From contig JAQGDQ010000727.1 of NCBI GenBank assembly GCA_030141605.1, positions 42,886 to 106,885 of the forward strand: a stretch of DNA of 64,000 bases, written 5' to 3'. Below the pieces are notes generated by a model that was not told the DNA's origin, ran no database searches, and saw only the letters and a program-made list of their open reading frames with translations. The position numbers and the translations under genes were made by a program. The DNA comes from Tubiluchus corallicola. Its lineage: Eukaryota > Priapulida > Priapulimorpha > Priapulimorphida > Tubiluchidae. Shown piece by piece: positions 10,171 to 19,658 of this stretch; position 1 is the stretch's first letter, and each line of letters opens with the position of its first letter.

Positions 10171-11523
10171 ATGGTTTTTTTTCGCTTTTCTTTTTTATTT
10201 TTCCTTCTTGTAAATATGATAAACTCCCATAGCCAAGAAAAATGGACTTTGGATAGGTGTATCAATTACGCTCTAGAAAATAATCTTGAAGTACTAAAAA
10301 GCAAAATAAAAATAGAAATAGCAACAGAGGAAAACAAACAGTCTAAATACAACTTGTTGCCTGATTTGAGAAGTTCTTCTTTCTATAATTTTGATTTTGG
10401 GCGAACATTTGATGTAGTTTCTCAAAGCTCAATACAAGACAATAGACAAAGTTTGAATCTAAACCTTGAATCCTCAATAGTGCTTTTCAAAGGAGGTGCA
10501 TATAAAAACGAAATAAAAAAAGCCAAGTTAAACTTATTGGCAAGCACTCAAAACTTAGAAAAAATAAAAAACGACATTGCCATTATAGTTTGTTCTTATT
10601 TTTTAGAAATTTTGTTCAATCAAGAACTTCTAGAAGTAGCCAAACAACAACTGGAAATTACTCAACAGCAAGTAGAGAGACTCAACGAACTAACCATCGC
10701 AGGAACTATTACTAAGGAGGAACTTCTAAATTTAAAAGCCCAAGAGGCTAATGAGAAATTAAGCATTATCAACTCAAAAAATGCTTTACGCTTGTCTATT
10801 CTTAATTTAACTCAACTCCTTGACCTTAGAAGCGATGAAGAGTTTGAAATAAGTAACGAGAGATTATTGGTAGAAGAATTTAACCAAATTTTAACAACAG
10901 AAGACGACATATATAAAAAAGCTGTAGACATTTTGCCTGAAATAAAAAGTAAAGAACTGCAAGTATTAAGTATGGAAAGACAATTGGCAATAGAGCGAGC
11001 CAAATTCCTACCTACCTTATCATTTTCAGGAATAATAGGAACAGGTTACTCTTCGGCATTTTATCTTCGAGATGCCAATAATAACTTTCTCCATTATCCA
11101 ATAGAAGACCAATTGCGAGATAACAGAAATCAACTACTAATGTTCTCTTTATCTATTCCCATTTTCAATAAATTTGAAACAAAAAGTAGTGTAAACAAAG
11201 CTAAACTATTTTTAGAAAATGAACGGTTTGAACTGGAAATAGCAAAAAACAAACTTTATAAAGAAATACAAAAAGCACACAATGATGTTACTGCTGCTTT
11301 CGGCAAGCATTTAGCAGTGGAGAAATCCCTTTTATCTGCAAAAGAAGCATTTCGTTATATGAATGAAAAATTTGAAGCAGGCTTAGTCAATTCAATAGAC
11401 TATGCTATGGCAAAGAATAAACTCTTTGCTGCTGAAATAAATTGGATTAATTCCAAGTATAATTTTATTTTTAAGTCTAAAATTTTAGACTTCTATAATA
11501 GTGGAAAGCTGGAAGAATTTTAG
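10171..11523 (+). CDS. TolC-family outer-membrane efflux channel protein
   Basis: A TolC-like protein with signal peptide (MVFFRFSFLFFLLVNMINSHSQ), then the family start EKWTLDRCINYALENNLEV and the two helical OEP repeats (about 25-220 and 235-450) with long heptad stretches. TolC proteins form trimeric channel-tunnels for RND or MFP-linked export; no RND or MFP gene is adjacent, so it may serve a distant pump. The ATG at 10171 is chosen over a TTG three codons upstream because it gives a cleaner signal peptide. It stands alone between divergent and convergent neighbours. Confidence 0.88.
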   Translation: MVFFRFSFLFFLLVNMINSHSQEKWTLDRCINYALENNLEVLKSKIKIEIATEENKQSKYNLLPDLRSSSFYNFDFGRTFDVVSQSSIQDNRQSLNLNLESSIVLFKGGAYKNEIKKAKLNLLASTQNLEKIKNDIAIIVCSYFLEILFNQELLEVAKQQLEITQQQVERLNELTIAGTITKEELLNLKAQEANEKLSIINSKNALRLSILNLTQLLDLRSDEEFEISNERLLVEEFNQILTTEDDIYKKAVDILPEIKSKELQVLSMERQLAIERAKFLPTLSFSGIIGTGYSSAFYLRDANNNFLHYPIEDQLRDNRNQLLMFSLSIPIFNKFETKSSVNKAKLFLENERFELEIAKNKLYKEIQKAHNDVTAAFGKHLAVEKSLLSAKEAFRYMNEKFEAGLVNSIDYAMAKNKLFAAEINWINSKYNFIFKSKILDFYNSGKLEEF

Positions 11524-11591
11524 TTCTGAATTTCTAAATAACTTTCAGCAACGATATATCAAAGCAAAAGAACAGTAAAACACTACCTTAC

Positions 11592-12359
11592 TTAGATATA
11601 AAGAGATAGTTGCTTATATTTATGCATCACCTTCCTAAATTGGACAAGTAGTTGAGGGGTTTTTTCTATAGCATTACCTACCACTATAACATCTGCCCCT
11701 GCTTGAAAGATATTAGCAAGTTGTTCAGGGGTTTTAATACCTCCTCCTACCACAAGTGGATTGTTTATCTGTTGTTTTACAGCTGTTATCATCTCCAAAG
11801 ATATAGTTTGTTTTGCCCCACTGCCTGCTTCAAGGTAAGTGAGTTTGTGCCCCAACATTTCACCTGCTAAGGCAGTAGCAGTAGCCAGCTCTATATTATC
11901 ATTGGGTATAGGCTGCGTATTACTGACGTATTGCACTGTAGTATGACTGTTTCCTACCAATATATAACTGGTCGAGATAGTTTCCAAATTATATTTTTTA
12001 ATAAGAGGAGCGGCTATTACATGGTTATGTATAAGATACTGAGGGTTTCTACCTGATATAAGTGAGGGGAACAACATAGCATCAGCTTGTGGTGCTAATT
12101 GGTAAGTATCCCCTGGGAATATAATAATGGGTATCTGAGTGTAGGACTTAAGAGTCACAATTATTTCCTCAAAATTAGTGGCTAACAAACTGCCCCCAAC
12201 AAAAATATAATCCACATTATTTTCCTGTGCTATGGTCACAGTTTTATGCAAGGTAGTAAAAGTGTAATTATTAGGATCTATTAACAAAGCCAGCTGTTTT
12301 TTATCTTGTTTAGTGGCTTTTGTTATTATTTGAAAGATTGTTTTTTTTGTTCTGCCCAT
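11592..12359 (-). CDS. Geranylgeranylglyceryl phosphate synthase-like protein (GGGPS/PcrB family)
   Basis: TIM-barrel prenyltransferase that couples a polyprenyl diphosphate to sn-glycerol-1-phosphate. Visible family motifs are LLIDPNN near the start, YIFVGGSL, FPGDTYQL, TYLEAGSGA, VGGGIKTPEQ and ADVIVVGNAIE (the phosphate-binding loops at the barrel end). It belongs to the group II bacterial branch found in Bacteroidota, whose physiological product is not settled. Its start overlaps the PPTase gene by 34 bases, so the two are probably translationally coupled in the ssb-gldE-gldD-PPTase-GGGPS run. Confidence 0.88.
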   Translation of the reverse strand: MGRTKKTIFQIITKATKQDKKQLALLIDPNNYTFTTLHKTVTIAQENNVDYIFVGGSLLATNFEEIIVTLKSYTQIPIIIFPGDTYQLAPQADAMLFPSLISGRNPQYLIHNHVIAAPLIKKYNLETISTSYILVGNSHTTVQYVSNTQPIPNDNIELATATALAGEMLGHKLTYLEAGSGAKQTISLEMITAVKQQINNPLVVGGGIKTPEQLANIFQAGADVIVVGNAIEKTPQLLVQFRKVMHKYKQLSLYI

Positions 12360-12973
12360 ACTAATATGTTGTTTTTTATTTTTCGAGAATAGAGTTCAAA
12401 TTTAGTCTTTTTATTTTGATATTGCATCTCAGCATAAAAATTTTGGGCTTGCTGAAGTGTAAAAGGAAGTATATATATGTTTCTTTTTAAAGACAATTGC
12501 TCATTGCATATTTTATACACTGCCTCTTTAGCTGCCCAATAGTAGTGCAAATGTAGTATTGGATTTGCAGCATCTATTTGTTTTATTTCTTCTGGTAATA
12601 AAAATCGTTCCATTACCTTTTCTACTCTGTCAGATATCTTTTCTATATCTATTCCCACCTCATAAGAAGAATTAAGCATTAGGGCTACTACATCTTTAGA
12701 GTGGGTAATACTTATATTTTGAAGTCTACCGCGTATAATAGGTTTCCCGCTTGGAAGATATTCTATATATAGTTTTTCGTTTGCAACAAAATTGGCCAGC
12801 ATTCTTACGGCTAAGAACTCTTTTTTTCTTTGCTCACATTTAAACGCACTTAAAAAACTCTCATCATAGTCATTAATTTGAGCCTGTTGGTATAGTCGCT
12901 TTAAAGGTTCTGTTATTTGCCAAGCGGCAATTTGCGAACCATTGGGAGTAATATATGTGTAAAGTAACGGCAT
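12326..12973 (-). CDS. 4'-phosphopantetheinyl transferase superfamily protein
   Basis: Sfp/AcpS-type enzyme that moves phosphopantetheine from CoA to a carrier-protein serine. The magnesium-binding VGIDIEKI (about residue 107) and the helix WAAKEAVYKI (about 148) are clear, as is the ITHSKD segment. Start is set at MPLLYTYITPNG, four bases after the gldD stop; a longer frame to 13024 would overlap gldD and adds no recognisable sequence. Same-strand neighbours are gldD upstream and GGGPS downstream (overlapping). Confidence 0.88.
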   Translation of the reverse strand: MPLLYTYITPNGSQIAAWQITEPLKRLYQQAQINDYDESFLSAFKCEQRKKEFLAVRMLANFVANEKLYIEYLPSGKPIIRGRLQNISITHSKDVVALMLNSSYEVGIDIEKISDRVEKVMERFLLPEEIKQIDAANPILHLHYYWAAKEAVYKICNEQLSLKRNIYILPFTLQQAQNFYAEMQYQNKKTKFELYSRKIKNNILVWAEQKKQSFK

Positions 12974-12977
12974 TGTT

Positions 12978-13538
12978 CTAATTCCATTGCAAGGTGTTAA
13001 TAAGATGTTGAATATCCTTTTCAATATATTGACTTACGGGGGCTGTAGAATCTGCATTGGGCGTACTACTGTAATACAGTGCCCCTCTTATAAAATTTCT
13101 GATACTATCCGAAAGGATAAACTGTATTGGCGAAGCCACATTGCCCTCCACATTATAGACAATGCCATACTTTTTATCTTTTGCATTCTTGTACAATATA
13201 GTGTGTATAGCATCTGCCTTTACCGTATGTCGATAAGTTAAGCTATGTGATTCTTGCAAGTACTCTAATAGTTGATTTTCTATCTGCTCGTAAGTAATAT
13301 GTATTTTAGCTTTATAGTCGGGGTAAATAATATTTATCCAGTACGGGTGTTGATTGTCCTCCTGTATTGTTGCAAGCATAGAATATTCAAATTGATAAGG
13401 ATATTTCTCGTTACTAAACTTCTGAAAAACATTTTCCTCTGGCACATATATTCTAAAATAAGCCTTTGACTTTGGCATATAGTTATTTTGGCAAGAGGAG
13501 AGCAGTAAAACAATAAAGATAATAAATGTACACCGCAT
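12978..13538 (-). CDS. gldD: Gliding motility lipoprotein GldD
   Basis: A 186-residue lipoprotein (signal peptide with LLLSSC, Cys at about 16) resembling GldD: KSKAYFRIYVPE near the N-terminus, then FSNEKYPYQFEYS and IHITYEQI. In Flavobacterium GldD is needed for gliding and type IX secretion-related surface motility. The assignment is supported by its position directly after gldE, sharing a TAATG stop/start overlap. Whether this organism glides cannot be told from one pair of genes. Confidence 0.85.
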   Translation of the reverse strand: MRCTFIIFIVLLLSSCQNNYMPKSKAYFRIYVPEENVFQKFSNEKYPYQFEYSMLATIQEDNQHPYWINIIYPDYKAKIHITYEQIENQLLEYLQESHSLTYRHTVKADAIHTILYKNAKDKKYGIVYNVEGNVASPIQFILSDSIRNFIRGALYYSSTPNADSTAPVSQYIEKDIQHLINTLQWN

Positions 13539-14875
13539 TAGAGCTTTTTCTTTTGTAAAGAACCTGTTATTTGAACTTTGAGTTTTTTTATTTTTCTTTT
13601 ATCTGCTGATTTTATTGTAAATATTATATCACCTATTGTAAGCTTTTCATTTACCTTAGGGATTTCCCCTTTGTTTTCTATCAACAATCCGGCAATGGTA
13701 TCGGCTTCTCCTCGCTCTTTTTCAAAAACATCTTCGGGAATGCTTAGTATCTTGTAAAAGTCATTGAGGGGAGTTATTCCTTCAAATATATAGGTATTTT
13801 TATTTATTTTCTTATATATACCACCTCTATCATTCCGTTCATCATAAACATCCCCTACTATCTCCTCAAGTATGTCCTCCATAGTAACAATCCCCGAAGT
13901 TCCGCCATATTCATCTACTACTATTGCAAGATGAATTTTTCGCGTCTTAAATTCATCCAAAAGTGTATTTATCTTTTTAGTCTCAGGAACATAATAAGGC
14001 GGGCGAATAAGTGATTGCCACCTAAACCGGTTTCCCTTAGATATATGTGGCAGCAAATCTTTACTATACAACACTCCCTTTATGTTATCAAAACTTTCAG
14101 TATACACAGGAATACGAGAATATTGGGACTTTTTTATAACCTGCATCACTTCAGTAAAAGAAGTATTGGCATCTATCGCTGTTATATTGACCCGTGGGTT
14201 TTTTATTTCTCCCACATCAATACCATTAAATCTCACGATAGCTTCCAGAATACTTTTTTCTTCATCTGTTTCTTGCGATGTAATTTTCAATGCCTTGGAT
14301 ATTTCCTCTATAGAAGCTGTTCGTTTCTTTGTCAAAAACCTTTTATTGAGAAGAGCTGATATTTTAATCAACACCCTATTAAAAGGATTAAGCACCACCT
14401 GAAGAATATTAATAGGGTATACCATCAGAGTAGCAAACTTTAAAGCTAGGTGAGTAGCATAAATTTTGGGAATTATCTCTCCAAAAAATAAAATAAGAAA
14501 GGTAATAACTACTACTTTAAAAGTAAATTCTAAAACCTTAGCATCGGCAAAATTGATAAGCGAAGAGGTGAAGTAGCTTGTTGTTATAACAATGGCGATA
14601 TTCACAAAATTATTTGCAACAAGTATTGTAGCCAGAAGTTTTTCAGGAAATTTCAGCACCTTTATTATCAATGCACTCCTCTTATTGTTTTCTGATGCCT
14701 CTAACTTTTGTATATGAGCAGGGGTAAGCGAAAAAAAAGCCACCTCTGAACCTGATATCAAAGCAGAGACAACAAGTAGCAAGAAGATAACAATCGCAGT
14801 AATTGTATGCGTAAAAGTAAATGCGTAAAAATGTACGTTATCTATATTGAATAGGCTGTTCAGCTCAATTTCCAA
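13538..14875 (-). CDS. gldE: GldE, CNNM/CorC-type membrane protein with CBS domains
   Basis: The N-terminal third is a DUF21/CNNM transmembrane domain with about four hydrophobic segments (VVSALISGSEVAFFSLTPA at the start). Two CBS domains follow (about 215-335, ending VVDEYGGTSGIVTMEDILEEIVG), then a CorC/HlyC-type C-terminal domain (YIFEGITPLNDFY, RGEADTIAGLLIE). Such proteins are implicated in divalent cation transport; GldE overproduction partly rescues some gliding mutants in flavobacteria. The gene overlaps gldD by a TAATG junction and lies 30 bases after ssb. Confidence 0.9.
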   Translation of the reverse strand: MEIELNSLFNIDNVHFYAFTFTHTITAIVIFLLLVVSALISGSEVAFFSLTPAHIQKLEASENNKRSALIIKVLKFPEKLLATILVANNFVNIAIVITTSYFTSSLINFADAKVLEFTFKVVVITFLILFFGEIIPKIYATHLALKFATLMVYPINILQVVLNPFNRVLIKISALLNKRFLTKKRTASIEEISKALKITSQETDEEKSILEAIVRFNGIDVGEIKNPRVNITAIDANTSFTEVMQVIKKSQYSRIPVYTESFDNIKGVLYSKDLLPHISKGNRFRWQSLIRPPYYVPETKKINTLLDEFKTRKIHLAIVVDEYGGTSGIVTMEDILEEIVGDVYDERNDRGGIYKKINKNTYIFEGITPLNDFYKILSIPEDVFEKERGEADTIAGLLIENKGEIPKVNEKLTIGDIIFTIKSADKRKIKKLKVQITGSLQKKKL

Positions 14876-14905
14876 TCTTCAAGTATTTTTTATCTATTAT
14901 TCGCT

Positions 14906-15322
14906 CTATATAGACAATTCGTCCTCATTACTAGCAGCCATAGTTGAGCCTGTTTCTGCAATTTCCTCTATTTCTTCTTCTTTTTCTTTTCTTTTACCCA
15001 GTAGCTGCATATTTTCAGCATATATTTCTGTTATATTTCTTCTATTTCCTTCCTTATCTTCCCAATGACGTGTTTTTAATTTTCCCTCTACATACAATAA
15101 TTGTCCTTTTGTAACATATTTATCAGCCATTTCCGCAAGCCCCCTCCACAAAACAACATTGTGCCACTCAGTTTTATCAGCTACTTTCTCTCCATCTTTT
15201 TTTGTATACCCTCTTTCGTGAGTTGCCACCAGCAAACTTGCAACTGCTATACCATTATCTAGATATCGTATCTGTGGAGTTTTTCCAACATTTCCAATTA
15301 AAATTACCCTGTTTAGCGACAT
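14906..15322 (-). CDS. ssb: Single-stranded DNA-binding protein
   Basis: OB-fold SSB of 138 residues: SLNRVILIGNVGKTPQIRY, KTEWHNVVLW, GQLLYVEGKLKTR and ITEIYAENMQLLG are classical. The C-terminal tail is acidic and short but ends EDELSI rather than the DDxPF tip by which SSB recruits partner enzymes. It heads the run ssb-gldE-gldD-PPTase-GGGPS, an arrangement familiar in Bacteroidota. Confidence 0.94.
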   Translation of the reverse strand: MSLNRVILIGNVGKTPQIRYLDNGIAVASLLVATHERGYTKKDGEKVADKTEWHNVVLWRGLAEMADKYVTKGQLLYVEGKLKTRHWEDKEGNRRNITEIYAENMQLLGKRKEKEEEIEEIAETGSTMAASNEDELSI

Positions 15323-15519
15323 TATACTTAGTTTTTAGTTTTGTAACATATTAAAATCCCCCCTTATTCAAAATCAAACAGTAAAATTAAAATAGTAATT
15401 TATGTTTTCCAAATATTTTTTATCTTTTTAATCAATATCCTCAACATATAATATAATTATTCCTTTACAAACAAATATTTAAAAGTAACTGCATATAATT
15501 TTTTGCATACTTTTTTTAT

Positions 15520-15600
15520 CTTCGCAACTTATTGCTCTTTCTTTAGCCCGCTTTGCACTAAAAAGATGATAACCGCAAGGAATGTTAAGAAAAACATAAT
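15520..15600 (+). ncRNA. Candidate structured RNA, copy A
   Basis: This intergenic segment matches another at 21313-21385. Shared blocks are GCAAC-nnn-TTG, TTCTT, CTTTGC (15551-15556), AAAGATGATAAC (15562-15573), GCAAG (15575-15579) and TAAGAAAAA. They fold as a small GCAA/TTGC hairpin followed by a two-part stem: TTCTT pairs with AAGAA, and CTTTGC with GCAAG, closing a conserved purine-rich loop. I know no family with this pattern. Strand is a guess because the stems also pair on the minus strand. Confidence 0.35.
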
Positions 15601-15998
15601 TACCTACCTGTGCCAATTAAATTAGTGTAAAATCATATATTGTATAATAGTTATTTTCTTTTAAAATTTACAACTATGATGAAAAATGCAGAAAAAGAAA
15701 TATTTACGGCCTTTATATTGTGAAACTGATGGGAACAATTAGACAAAGAAAAATCAACTTTAATTTTAATGAACTTGCAAAAGACTTAGAATAGAATTTA
15801 GACCAAAATATGAGCTGTGCTGGTCAGGTTATTTTATCTAAAGAATTAAGAATTTTAATTTACTTTTAAAAACTTTGCTCCATTAAAAAAGTCAAATAAG
15901 ATGAAGTATTCCAGAAGAAAAAGTTAAAAAAAGATATCAACTAAAAAAGATATCCAAACCTTGCCTTGAACTGATAATTAAGAATAAAAGCTAAAGTA
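15601..15998. other. Gene-poor spacer before the NamZ-like gene
   Basis: Apart from the RNA candidate to its left, this AT-rich stretch holds only short reading frames broken by stops, for example one opening at 15676 and ending after 16 codons. It may contain worn gene remnants, but nothing is recognisable. Confidence 0.4.
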
Positions 15999-17168
15999 AT
16001 GAAATATTTCTTTAAAAACACTGTAAAAGAAATATGTATACGTCTTTGGTTGCTTGCATCAATAGTCGCCCTTAGCTACTGCAATGCAAATGCCAAACAA
16101 CCAAACAAAAACATAATACTTGGTGTAGAGCAATTAGATGTCTATCTACCTCTTATACAAGGGAAAAAAGTAGGCTTGCTCATCAACCATACTTCTGTAA
16201 TAAAAAATACCCACCTGATAGACACACTTCATTCTTTGAACATAGATATTCGTTATATCTTTGCTCCCGAACACGGTTTCAGGGGAAACCTCAAAGAAGG
16301 TGAAAAGTTTGAAAACAGTATAGACCCAAAAACCAACATTCCCATCATTTCACTATACGGAAAAAACCAAAAACCCAACCAAAAACACCTTCAAAATATA
16401 GATGTAGTTATTTTTGACATTCAAGACGTAGGAGCAAGATTCTACACCTACATATCCTCTCTCTATCTAATGATGCAAGCACTTGCTGAAGCCAATAAGG
16501 AGTTGCTCGTATTAGACCGCCCCAACCCTAATGGTGATTACGTAGATGGGCCTGTGTTGAATATGAAATTTCAGTCGTTTGTAGGTATGCTACCCATTCC
16601 CATAATCCACGGATTAACAGTAGCCGAGCTTGCAAGAATGATAAATGGAGAAGGTTGGTTAGAAGGAAAGAAAAAATGTAAATTTCAAGCTATAAAATGT
16701 CTCAATTATACCCACAGTACGAAATATAGCCCTTCTATAAAACCCTCACCTAATTTGCCAAACTACACTGCTATTCGCCTTTATCCCTCGTTATGTTTTT
16801 TCGAAGCCACTCAGTTTAGTATAGGTAGAGGTACGCCTCACCCTTTCCAAATAATAGGCTACCCCAACAAGAGTATGGGCAATTTTACTTTTAACGTAGA
16901 AGATAAAACGGATAAGCATTATGGCGAAGACTTAAGAAATGAAATTAATAGTAAGTTTACATTAAAATACATCATAAGCTACTACTACAAGTTTGCCAAC
17001 AAAGAAAAGTTTTTTACTTCACCTTCTTTTATGGATAAACTGGCAGGTACAGACCTATTACGAAAACAAATAATTGCAGGCTATACTGAAGAGCAAATAC
17101 GCGCCACATGGCAGGAAGATTTAAAAATCTATAAAAAATTGAGAGAGAAGTATTTGTTGTATGAGTAA
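15999..17168 (+). CDS. DUF1343 protein, exo-beta-N-acetylmuramidase (NamZ) family
   Basis: Exported protein (signal peptide to about residue 32) with the DUF1343/GH171 signature: GVEQLDVYLPLIQGKKVGLL, FAPEHGFRG, DIQDVGARFYTY, LDRPNPNG and HGLTVAELA. NamZ enzymes remove N-acetylmuramic acid from the non-reducing end of peptidoglycan fragments, supporting wall recycling or scavenging. Length of 389 residues is typical. No MurNAc uptake or recycling genes are adjacent; the downstream kinase is convergent. Confidence 0.85.
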   Translation: MKYFFKNTVKEICIRLWLLASIVALSYCNANAKQPNKNIILGVEQLDVYLPLIQGKKVGLLINHTSVIKNTHLIDTLHSLNIDIRYIFAPEHGFRGNLKEGEKFENSIDPKTNIPIISLYGKNQKPNQKHLQNIDVVIFDIQDVGARFYTYISSLYLMMQALAEANKELLVLDRPNPNGDYVDGPVLNMKFQSFVGMLPIPIIHGLTVAELARMINGEGWLEGKKKCKFQAIKCLNYTHSTKYSPSIKPSPNLPNYTAIRLYPSLCFFEATQFSIGRGTPHPFQIIGYPNKSMGNFTFNVEDKTDKHYGEDLRNEINSKFTLKYIISYYYKFANKEKFFTSPSFMDKLAGTDLLRKQIIAGYTEEQIRATWQEDLKIYKKLREKYLLYE

Positions 17169-17231
17169 AATCAGAAAATACAAGATGTTGTCTTGGCTCG
17201 CATAATTAAAAATCACAACAATACAAAAATA

Positions 17232-17273
17232 AGGGGCGTATCTTTATTTAGATAGATACACCCCTGCATTTTT
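17232..17273. terminator. Bidirectional terminator between convergent namZ-like and kdgK-like genes
   Basis: Arms AGGGGCGTATCT (17232-17243) and AGATACACCCCT (17254-17265) form a 12-bp stem with one mismatch and a 10-base loop. T-rich tracts follow on both strands. Confidence 0.8.
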
Positions 17274-17291
17274 ACTCATATAGTCCTACTA

Positions 17292-18392
17292 CTACCTATC
17301 CACTCTAGCACTACCACCACCTACAAGTTTTTCTACTTCATCCAAACTTGCCATAGTAGTATCACCGGGAGTAGTCATTGCCAAGGCTCCGTGAGCAGCA
17401 CCATATTCCACTGCCTTCTTAGCATCGTTGAAGGTAATAAGTCCATATATCAATCCCGAGGCGAAACTATCTCCTCCTCCTACTCTATCCATTATTTCCA
17501 AGTCTTCTCTATGAATAGCCTCATTTATTTTTCCTTCTGCCCAGCACAATGCACCCCACGAGTTCACAGTGGCTGTTTTCACCGTTCGCAAAGTAGTTCC
17601 AATAGCCTTAAAATTAGGATATGCCTTAGTGGCCTGCTCTATCATCTTTTTATAACCTTCAAGGTTGAGTTCTTTAAGATTGTCATCATTTCCTTCCACT
17701 TCTAAGCCAAGGCAAGCTGTAAAATCCTCCTCATTGCCTATCATTACATCTACATATTTGGCTATTTCCTTATTCACTTCTTGTGCTTTTTTATGTCCAC
17801 CAATAGCTTTCCACAACGAAGGACGATAATTAAGGTCATAAGAAGTAATTGTACCATACTTTTTAGCTGCTTTCAAAGCCTCTATAGTTACTTCAGGTGT
17901 AGTTGCAGAAAGTGCTGCAAAAATACCACCCGTATGAAACCAACGAGACCCTAACTTGCCAAAAATATAATCCCAATCTATATCACCTTTTTTCAGCTGT
18001 GAAACAGCCGTATTACCTCTATCCGAAACTCCTTTTGCTCCTCTTATGCCATAACCTCTTTCAGTGAAGTTCATCCCATTTCTCACAGTTCGCCCTATAC
18101 CATCATAATCATACCACTTAATAAACTGTGTATCCAAACCTCCTTGCATTATAAGGTCTTCCACCAACATACCTACATCGTTCTTAGCAAGTGCTGTTAC
18201 AATGGCTGCATCAAAACCAAAACATTTTTTCAGCCCACGAGACACATTGTATTCCCCTCCTCCTTCCCAAGCCCTAAAATGTCGAGCAGTTCTTATTCTG
18301 CCTTCTCCTGGGTCTAATCTTAACATTACTTCTCCAAGTGAAATACTATCGTATTTACATTCTTTTTTTGACTTTACATTTAATACTCCCAT
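17292..18392 (-). CDS. kdgK: PfkB-family sugar kinase, probable 2-keto-3-deoxygluconate kinase
   Basis: A ribokinase-fold kinase of 366 residues. It opens YDSISLGEVMLRLDPGEGRI, has the substrate-facing GGGEYNVSRGLKK segment, and ends with the PfkB signature GGGDSFASGLIYG (aspartate base about residue 311). The GEVMLRLDP opening and overall pattern match Bacteroidota KDG kinases, which phosphorylate 2-keto-3-deoxy-D-gluconate from uronate breakdown. No uronate genes are nearby, so substrate is inferred from family resemblance. Confidence 0.8.
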   Translation of the reverse strand: MGVLNVKSKKECKYDSISLGEVMLRLDPGEGRIRTARHFRAWEGGGEYNVSRGLKKCFGFDAAIVTALAKNDVGMLVEDLIMQGGLDTQFIKWYDYDGIGRTVRNGMNFTERGYGIRGAKGVSDRGNTAVSQLKKGDIDWDYIFGKLGSRWFHTGGIFAALSATTPEVTIEALKAAKKYGTITSYDLNYRPSLWKAIGGHKKAQEVNKEIAKYVDVMIGNEEDFTACLGLEVEGNDDNLKELNLEGYKKMIEQATKAYPNFKAIGTTLRTVKTATVNSWGALCWAEGKINEAIHREDLEIMDRVGGGDSFASGLIYGLITFNDAKKAVEYGAAHGALAMTTPGDTTMASLDEVEKLVGGGSARVDR

Positions 18393-18494
18393 TTTAATTA
18401 TATTATTTTATATGTTTTTAAATTTGTTGCAAAATATAAAAAATTATTATTCGTTTTTAATTAAAATTGTAAAAAATGGTCCCCATCATTTTCT

Positions 18495-18502
18495 TACCTT
18501 TG
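18495..18502 (+). promoter_or_regulatory. -7 promoter element of the acyltransferase gene
   Basis: TACCTTTG, matching TAnnTTTG, 26 bases before the ATG at 18529. Its position between the divergent kinase and this gene supports the chosen start. Confidence 0.5.
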
Positions 18503-18528
18503 TTCTTCTTATTTTTAATATAGCAAAT

Positions 18529-19656
18529 ATGATAAGCAAAAATATAATTGATAAACTAAGACCCTACAACCATCAAGAAATGAGGGAGGTGCTAACAAAA
18601 CTTTTGGAAGACACTACCTTTATAAATATGTATCAACTACTATTTCCTGATGTTACAGTAGATACATTAAAAAAATCTTTTGCCTCCATCCAATCAGTAT
18701 ACGATTTTCAGAAATCTATAATGATACCCATCTTAGATTGGATAAAGGTAAAAAGTATGAAGGAAATTACATTCTCTGGCATAGAAAATATTAGCAAAAA
18801 CAAAGGCTATTTGTTCCTTTCCAACCACAGAGATATATTAATAGACCCTTCCTTTTTAAATTATACCTTAATGAAAAACAATTTTGATACCACAGAAATT
18901 GCTTTAGGTGATAACCTGTTGGGACATAATTGGATAAAAAAAGTTGTAAAGCTAAATAAAGGTTTCATTGTAAAACGAGGGCTATCTCCCAAAGAAATGT
19001 TATTATTTTCCAAAGATTTATCAGAATATATACACTATGTTATAAAACATAAAAAACATTCTATATGGATAGCACACCGTGAAGGAAGAGCCAAAGATGG
19101 TAATGATAAAACAAACACAGGCTTACTTAAAATGTTGGGAATGAGTAGTAAAGATTTTATAACAGGGTTTTCCACATTAAATATTGTACCTTTAGCCATT
19201 TCTTACGAGTTTAACCCTTGCGACATATTGATACTTAAAGAACTAATAATCAGAGCAAAAGGCGAAAAGTATGTAAAATCTGAAAAAGAAGACCTCGAAA
19301 ATATGGAAGTAGGAGTAATGGGCTACAAAGGAAAAATGCACATCTCTGTTGGTTCCCCTATCAATAAAGAAATTCAACAAATAACAGGACAAAGCTATAA
19401 TAAGAAAATGGACAATTTAGCAAAGTTAATAGACAAACATATTCACCAACAATACAAATTATTCTCTTCTAATTACATTGCTTATGATGTATTAAGCAAG
19501 ACCAATACATTTGAAAAGCAATATAGTTTAAAAGAAAAAGCAAATTTTATAAACGATGTAGAGAAAAAAATAGCTCATTACCCTAACGACAAAGCACTGG
19601 CAAAAAAACTACTGTTAGAAATGTATGCCAATCCCGTAAAAAACAAAGACGTATAA
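18529..19656 (+). CDS. PlsC-like glycerol-phosphate acyltransferase family protein
   Basis: A 375-residue acyltransferase. Catalytic motif I reads FLSNHRDILIDPSF and the later phosphate-binding motif reads HREGRAKDGND, both as in Bacteroidota 1-acylglycerol-3-phosphate acyltransferase-like proteins. These are longer than classical PlsC, with an N-terminal helical extension (residues 1-85) and a C-terminal helical tail. The start at MISKNIIDKLRPYN is chosen because a promoter box precedes it and the longer frame merely runs antisense to the kinase gene. Exact acceptor is unknown. Confidence 0.75.
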   Translation: MISKNIIDKLRPYNHQEMREVLTKLLEDTTFINMYQLLFPDVTVDTLKKSFASIQSVYDFQKSIMIPILDWIKVKSMKEITFSGIENISKNKGYLFLSNHRDILIDPSFLNYTLMKNNFDTTEIALGDNLLGHNWIKKVVKLNKGFIVKRGLSPKEMLLFSKDLSEYIHYVIKHKKHSIWIAHREGRAKDGNDKTNTGLLKMLGMSSKDFITGFSTLNIVPLAISYEFNPCDILILKELIIRAKGEKYVKSEKEDLENMEVGVMGYKGKMHISVGSPINKEIQQITGQSYNKKMDNLAKLIDKHIHQQYKLFSSNYIAYDVLSKTNTFEKQYSLKEKANFINDVEKKIAHYPNDKALAKKLLLEMYANPVKNKDV

Positions 19657-19658
19657 AT

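Noticed and set aside
18202-18528. N-terminal extension of the acyltransferase frame
   Set aside because: It runs antisense to the kinase start, contains an unlikely hydrophobic leader, and a promoter box lies inside it just before the ATG at 18529.
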